From: JAADDG01 sp964450755
GTDB lineage: Bacteria; Campylobacterota; Campylobacteria; Campylobacterales; JAADDG01
Reading direction: 5' to 3'
DNA length: 8,903 nt
Assembly: GCA_964450755.1 (NCBI GenBank)
Contig: CAYVDJ010000021.1
Coordinates: forward strand, 1 to 8,903
The notes below the pieces were generated by a model, which was not told the origin of the DNA, did not search any database, and saw nothing but the letters and a program-made list of their open reading frames with translations. Made by a program: the position numbers and the translations under genes. This document shows positions 6,740 to 8,903 of the stretch, piece by piece (position 1 is the first letter of the stretch; each line of letters opens with the position of its first letter).

Positions 6740-7423
6740 ATGTTTGGATGGTTAGAAAAGAATCCTTTTTTCTTTACGGTAGGTGTGTTTTTGGTGATAG
6801 CCTTTGCCGGATTAATCGAGATTGTTCCCGATTTCGCTCAGGCTTCAAGACCGTTGATGGGGACTAAACCTTATCCCCTTTTGAATTTGGCAGGAAGACA
6901 GGTATATATAAAAGACAGTTGTAATGCTTGTCATTCACAGTTGATTCGTCCTTTTAAGTCTGAAACGGACAGATACGGAATGTATAGTGTAAATGGTGAA
7001 TATGCGTATGACAGACCTTTTCTATGGGGTTCAAAAAGAACCGGACCGGATCTTTGGAGAGTCGGTAACTACAGAACAAGCGACTGGCATGCAAATCATA
7101 TGTTTGATCCTACAAGTGTAGTTCCAGGATCCATTATGCCGGCATATAAACATATGTTTACCAATGTTGCAGATATAGAAACCGCTTATGCCGAAGCTGT
7201 AACTGTAAAAAAAGTTTTTAATGTTCCTTATGATAAAGATATTGACGGGGACGGTAAAGTGGATGTGCCTCTTGGTTCTTTTGAACAGGCAAAAAAACAG
7301 GCTTTGGCTGAAGCTTTAAAAGTGGCGAAAGAGACAAAAAGAGAAGATCTTATAAAAATGGTAGAAGCGGGTAATATTCCTGAAATCGTCGCTTTGATAG
7401 CATATCTAAACGGATTGAAATAG
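6740..7423 (+). CDS. ccoO: cytochrome c oxidase, cbb3-type, subunit II (CcoO), mono-heme cytochrome c
   Basis: CcoO is the membrane-anchored mono-heme c subunit that passes electrons from CcoP to heme b of CcoN. The 227-aa protein has one N-terminal membrane anchor (about 10-30) followed by a periplasmic domain. The heme c site is C61-N-A-C64-H65 (DSCNACHSQL). Met133 in GSIMPAYKHMF is the likely sixth ligand, and GRQVYIKDSCNACHSQLIRP is typical of the family. Residues 165-176 read DKDIDGDGKVDV, an acidic loop resembling a calcium-binding motif that I do not recall as a fixed CcoO feature. The C-terminal stretch is a charged helix ending in IPEIVALIAYLNGLK, the standard CcoO ending. AAGGAG (6728-6733) overlaps the ccoN stop and lies 6 nt before the ATG. 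Maturation needs the cytochrome c system, which is not in the window. Confidence 0.96.
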   Translation: MFGWLEKNPFFFTVGVFLVIAFAGLIEIVPDFAQASRPLMGTKPYPLLNLAGRQVYIKDSCNACHSQLIRPFKSETDRYGMYSVNGEYAYDRPFLWGSKRTGPDLWRVGNYRTSDWHANHMFDPTSVVPGSIMPAYKHMFTNVADIETAYAEAVTVKKVFNVPYDKDIDGDGKVDVPLGSFEQAKKQALAEALKVAKETKREDLIKMVEAGNIPEIVALIAYLNGLK

Positions 7424-7427
7424 TAAT

Positions 7428-7646
7428 ATGGATATAAGATTTCTACAAGGTGTTGCTTATATCATTCTTACTGTCATTCTTACCTTTGTTTTGTATGGAT
7501 ATATAGTGCATCTATATAGAAGTGAAAAAAAAGGTGAGAGAGATTATGAAAAATATGCAAATTTGGCTCTGGATGATGAGCTTGATTCACCTTTGGTAGA
7601 GAAAAGAGATGAAGAAGAAAGAAAAAAGAAGAAAAAGGAGCAGTAA
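7428..7646 (+). CDS. ccoQ: cytochrome c oxidase, cbb3-type, small subunit CcoQ
   Basis: CcoQ is a one-helix subunit that stabilises the assembled cbb3 oxidase. The 72-aa protein has a single membrane helix (about 6-28). The cytoplasmic tail contains YEKYANLALDDE, close to the conserved tail of campylobacterial CcoQ. It ends in a strongly charged Glu/Lys run (last 14 residues or so). It starts 4 nt after the ccoO stop. No good ribosome binding site precedes it (only GAAATAGTAAT), so it is probably translated by ribosomes finishing ccoO. Position between ccoO and ccoP together with the tail motif makes the call firm despite the short length. Confidence 0.88.
   Translation: MDIRFLQGVAYIILTVILTFVLYGYIVHLYRSEKKGERDYEKYANLALDDELDSPLVEKRDEEERKKKKKEQ
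7635..7640 (+). promoter_or_regulatory. Shine-Dalgarno sequence of ccoP inside the ccoQ coding end
   Basis: AAGGAG lies 6 nt before the ccoP ATG and is built into the last Lys/Glu codons of ccoQ. The ccoQ stop directly abuts the ccoP start, so the purine-rich tail of ccoQ encodes the charged protein end and also serves as the ccoP ribosome binding site. Confidence 0.7.
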
Positions 7647-8471
7647 ATGAATTGGCTAAGCGATAATGTCAACCAGTTAGCCTTGCTTGGTGCTGCGGCG
7701 ATTCTTATCTTAACGATAGGTGTTACAGCTAAATATTTCAAGCAGATAAAAGAGGGTAAAAGTGAAGGTGTATTAAAAGATGAAAATTGGGACGGTATCG
7801 GCGAGTATAAAAACAACTCTCCGATAGGGTGGTCTCTTGCTTTTATAGGTACAATTATTTGGGGTGTTTGGTATTGGTTTGTCGGATATCCTCTAAATGC
7901 CTATTCCCAAATAGGAGAATATAACGAAGAGGTTGCGGCTCATACAAAAATGTTTGAGAAAAAATGGGCAAATCCTACAAAAGATGATCTTTTGGGAATG
8001 GGTGAAGGTGTTTACCTTGTTCAATGTTCGCCATGTCATGGTATTGATGCAGGTGGAATTGAAGGAAAAGCTCAGGATTTAACCCATTGGGGACATAAAG
8101 CGGCTATTGTTGCAACTATCAAAAAAGGTTCCAAAGGGCAGGGATACTCTCTTGGAGAGATGCCAGCAGGTCTGTTGTCAGATGAAGCCGAGATCAGTGC
8201 TGTAGCTGATTTTGTAGCCGGAGGTTTGAAGGGAGATGGTAAAGGTGCCGAAATTTTTGCCAATGCCTGCGCAAGTTGCCACGGAGCTGACGGGAAAGGT
8301 ATGGGAGGAATGGCTCCAAATTTAACTGAGTATGGACATCCGGCTTTTGTTGCTTCTGTTTTACAAAGAGGTAAAAAAGGTGATATCGGTACTATGCCTT
8401 CATTTAAAGGAATGTTGACACCTGTTCAACAAAAAGCGGTAGGTGCATATATCCTATCATTGGGCGAATAA
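7647..8471 (+). CDS. ccoP: cytochrome c oxidase, cbb3-type, subunit III (CcoP), di-heme cytochrome c
   Basis: CcoP is the di-heme c subunit that receives electrons from soluble cytochrome c or the bc1 complex and hands them to CcoO. The 274-aa protein has two membrane helices (about 9-28 and 60-80) linked by WDGIGEYKNNSPIGW, a typical CcoP signature. Two cytochrome c domains follow. Domain 1 has C127-S-P-C130-H131 with candidate axial Met172 (GEMPAG). Domain 2 has C208-A-S-C211-H212 with candidate axial Met250 (GTMPSF). The duplicated pattern (LTHWGHKAAIVATIKKG against LTEYGHPAFVASVLQRG) shows the internal domain repeat. The ATG directly follows the ccoQ stop and has AAGGAG 6 nt upstream. Length and ligands are normal; the fourth oxidase gene in the set completes a full complex. 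Confidence 0.96.
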   Translation: MNWLSDNVNQLALLGAAAILILTIGVTAKYFKQIKEGKSEGVLKDENWDGIGEYKNNSPIGWSLAFIGTIIWGVWYWFVGYPLNAYSQIGEYNEEVAAHTKMFEKKWANPTKDDLLGMGEGVYLVQCSPCHGIDAGGIEGKAQDLTHWGHKAAIVATIKKGSKGQGYSLGEMPAGLLSDEAEISAVADFVAGGLKGDGKGAEIFANACASCHGADGKGMGGMAPNLTEYGHPAFVASVLQRGKKGDIGTMPSFKGMLTPVQQKAVGAYILSLGE

Positions 8472-8475
8472 GGAG
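8470..8475 (+). promoter_or_regulatory. Shine-Dalgarno sequence that decides the DUF4006 start
   Basis: AAGGAG overlaps the ccoP stop codon. Two adjacent ATG codons follow, at 8478 and 8481. The spacing is 2 nt to the first and 5 nt to the second, so the second is the more likely start. Confidence 0.55.
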
Positions 8476-8480
8476 AGATG

Positions 8481-8747
8481 ATGGAAAATACAACAAGAAG
8501 ATTGTGTATGAATTTACACGGTTTGACAGGATTTTTTATTGCAGTTATACTGCTTTTATCAATTTTGGGTTTTTTGACCTATTTGGCAATAGGAACGCAA
8601 CAGGCAACTGCCACTCAATCTTATGAACTAAAAGATCCTCTTACAATCAAGAGAATTGCTCCAAATTTGGGTAATGAAAATCATATAGTTATACATGGAG
8701 AAGCTGTGGGTGGTGATAGTACCCATAAATATAAATTTGAGAAGTAA
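8481..8747 (+). CDS. DUF4006 family small membrane protein, cbb3 operon-associated
   Basis: The function is unknown. The 88-aa protein (89 aa from the ATG at 8478) has a short basic N-terminus with RR, then one strong membrane helix (about 15-37, GLTGFFIAVILLL onward). A polar tail of about 50 residues should lie in the periplasm by the positive-inside rule. There is no heme or metal-binding motif and no cleavable signal site is obvious. It resembles the DUF4006 family, small membrane proteins that I recall directly after ccoP in Campylobacterota. It lies 9 nt downstream of ccoP and 3 nt before ccoG, so it is surely cotranscribed. A role as an accessory subunit or assembly helper of the oxidase is inference from position only. 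The second ATG is chosen because of ribosome binding site spacing. Confidence 0.75.
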   Translation: MENTTRRLCMNLHGLTGFFIAVILLLSILGFLTYLAIGTQQATATQSYELKDPLTIKRIAPNLGNENHIVIHGEAVGGDSTHKYKFEK

Positions 8748-8750
8748 TTA

Positions 8751-8903
8751 ATGGGCAATGTAAAAAACAGGGCAAAAGAGTACCTAAAAGGGTGGATACC
8801 GTATCGATATAAAAGATACTGGTTTTTCCTGGTGGTAACGATCATATCGTTGGTTTTGCCGTTTATAAAAGTAAACGGCAACCACTTTTTTTTGCTGAAC
8901 TTT
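8751..8903 (+). CDS. ccoG: CcoG (FixG/RdxA) cytochrome c oxidase accessory protein, N-terminal fragment (3' end outside window)
   Basis: CcoG is an inner-membrane iron-sulfur protein of cbb3 oxidase biogenesis, thought to act in reducing copper for the CuB site. Only 51 codons are in the window, still open at base 8903. The visible part has a basic start and then PYRYKRYWFFLVVTIISLVL, the first membrane helix, followed by PFIKVNGNHFFLLNF. This last stretch closely matches the conserved PxIxxNGxHxxLL segment near the N-terminus of CcoG proteins. The ferredoxin-type cysteines lie further on and cannot be checked. It starts 3 nt after the DUF4006 stop, with only a modest ribosome binding site (GAGAAG, about 9 nt upstream). 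Its place after the oxidase genes fits the assembly role. Confidence 0.82.
   Translation, partial: MGNVKNRAKEYLKGWIPYRYKRYWFFLVVTIISLVLPFIKVNGNHFFLLNF

Noticed and set aside
7544..7816. Minus-strand open frame of 90 codons
   Set aside because: It is antisense to ccoQ and ccoP. Its Phe/Ser runs are the complement of the purine-rich ccoQ tail.
8072..8263. Minus-strand open frame of 63 codons
   Set aside because: It is antisense to the first cytochrome c domain of ccoP, with no supporting signals.
8681..8881. Minus-strand open frame of 66 codons
   Set aside because: It runs across the DUF4006/ccoG junction, where the plus strand carries a recognisable CcoG N-terminus.
1..8903. Mobile element, phage, CRISPR array, toxin-antitoxin or other defence system
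   Set aside because: No transposase, integrase, regularly spaced repeats, terminal inverted repeats or tRNA attachment site were seen. All genes belong to core families with uniform base composition.

Overview
The window looks like part of a Campylobacterota (former Epsilonproteobacteria) chromosome. It is AT-rich, arginine is mostly AGA, and two well-known gene blocks of that phylum sit side by side on the + strand. One runs MscS-type channel, mtaB, ftsH-like gene, in the same order as I recall for Helicobacter pylori. The other is a cbb3 oxidase operon in the order ccoN-O-Q-P followed by a DUF4006 gene. The genus cannot be settled from this stretch. A free-living sulfur- or hydrogen-oxidising relative is my inference, not something the sequence shows.

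Region 1 (2-5131) is a tight set of genes. It holds the 3' part of a large MscS-family channel, mtaB (tRNA t6A37 methylthiotransferase), an FtsH-family membrane AAA protein, bioV (short pimelyl-ACP methyl ester esterase) and mogA (molybdopterin adenylyltransferase). The first four overlap each other by 26, 17 and 14 nt, and mogA follows after 33 nt with its own ribosome binding site. The products do unrelated jobs (osmotic protection, tRNA modification, membrane AAA activity, biotin, molybdenum cofactor), so this is a housekeeping operon rather than a pathway.

Region 2 (5132-5265) is the only substantial intergenic gap. It holds a weak hairpin after mogA, a plausible sigma-70 type promoter with an extended -10, three imperfect copies of a TGTG(A/T)-type 13-mer, and a perfect Shine-Dalgarno sequence before ccoN.

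Region 3 (5266-8903) encodes the cbb3-type cytochrome c oxidase: CcoN (heme-copper catalytic subunit), CcoO (mono-heme c), CcoQ (small stabilising subunit) and CcoP (di-heme c). A DUF4006 small membrane protein and the first 51 codons of ccoG (copper/iron-sulfur protein of oxidase assembly) follow, the latter cut by the window edge. All expected heme and copper ligands of the oxidase are present.

The most notable observation is that the FtsH-family protein keeps its complete AAA ATPase motifs but has lost the HExxH zinc-protease motif, which reads YQAAK. It is therefore predicted to be a membrane-anchored pseudoprotease. I see no phage, IS, CRISPR, tRNA or rRNA sequence, and no defence or other accessory system.
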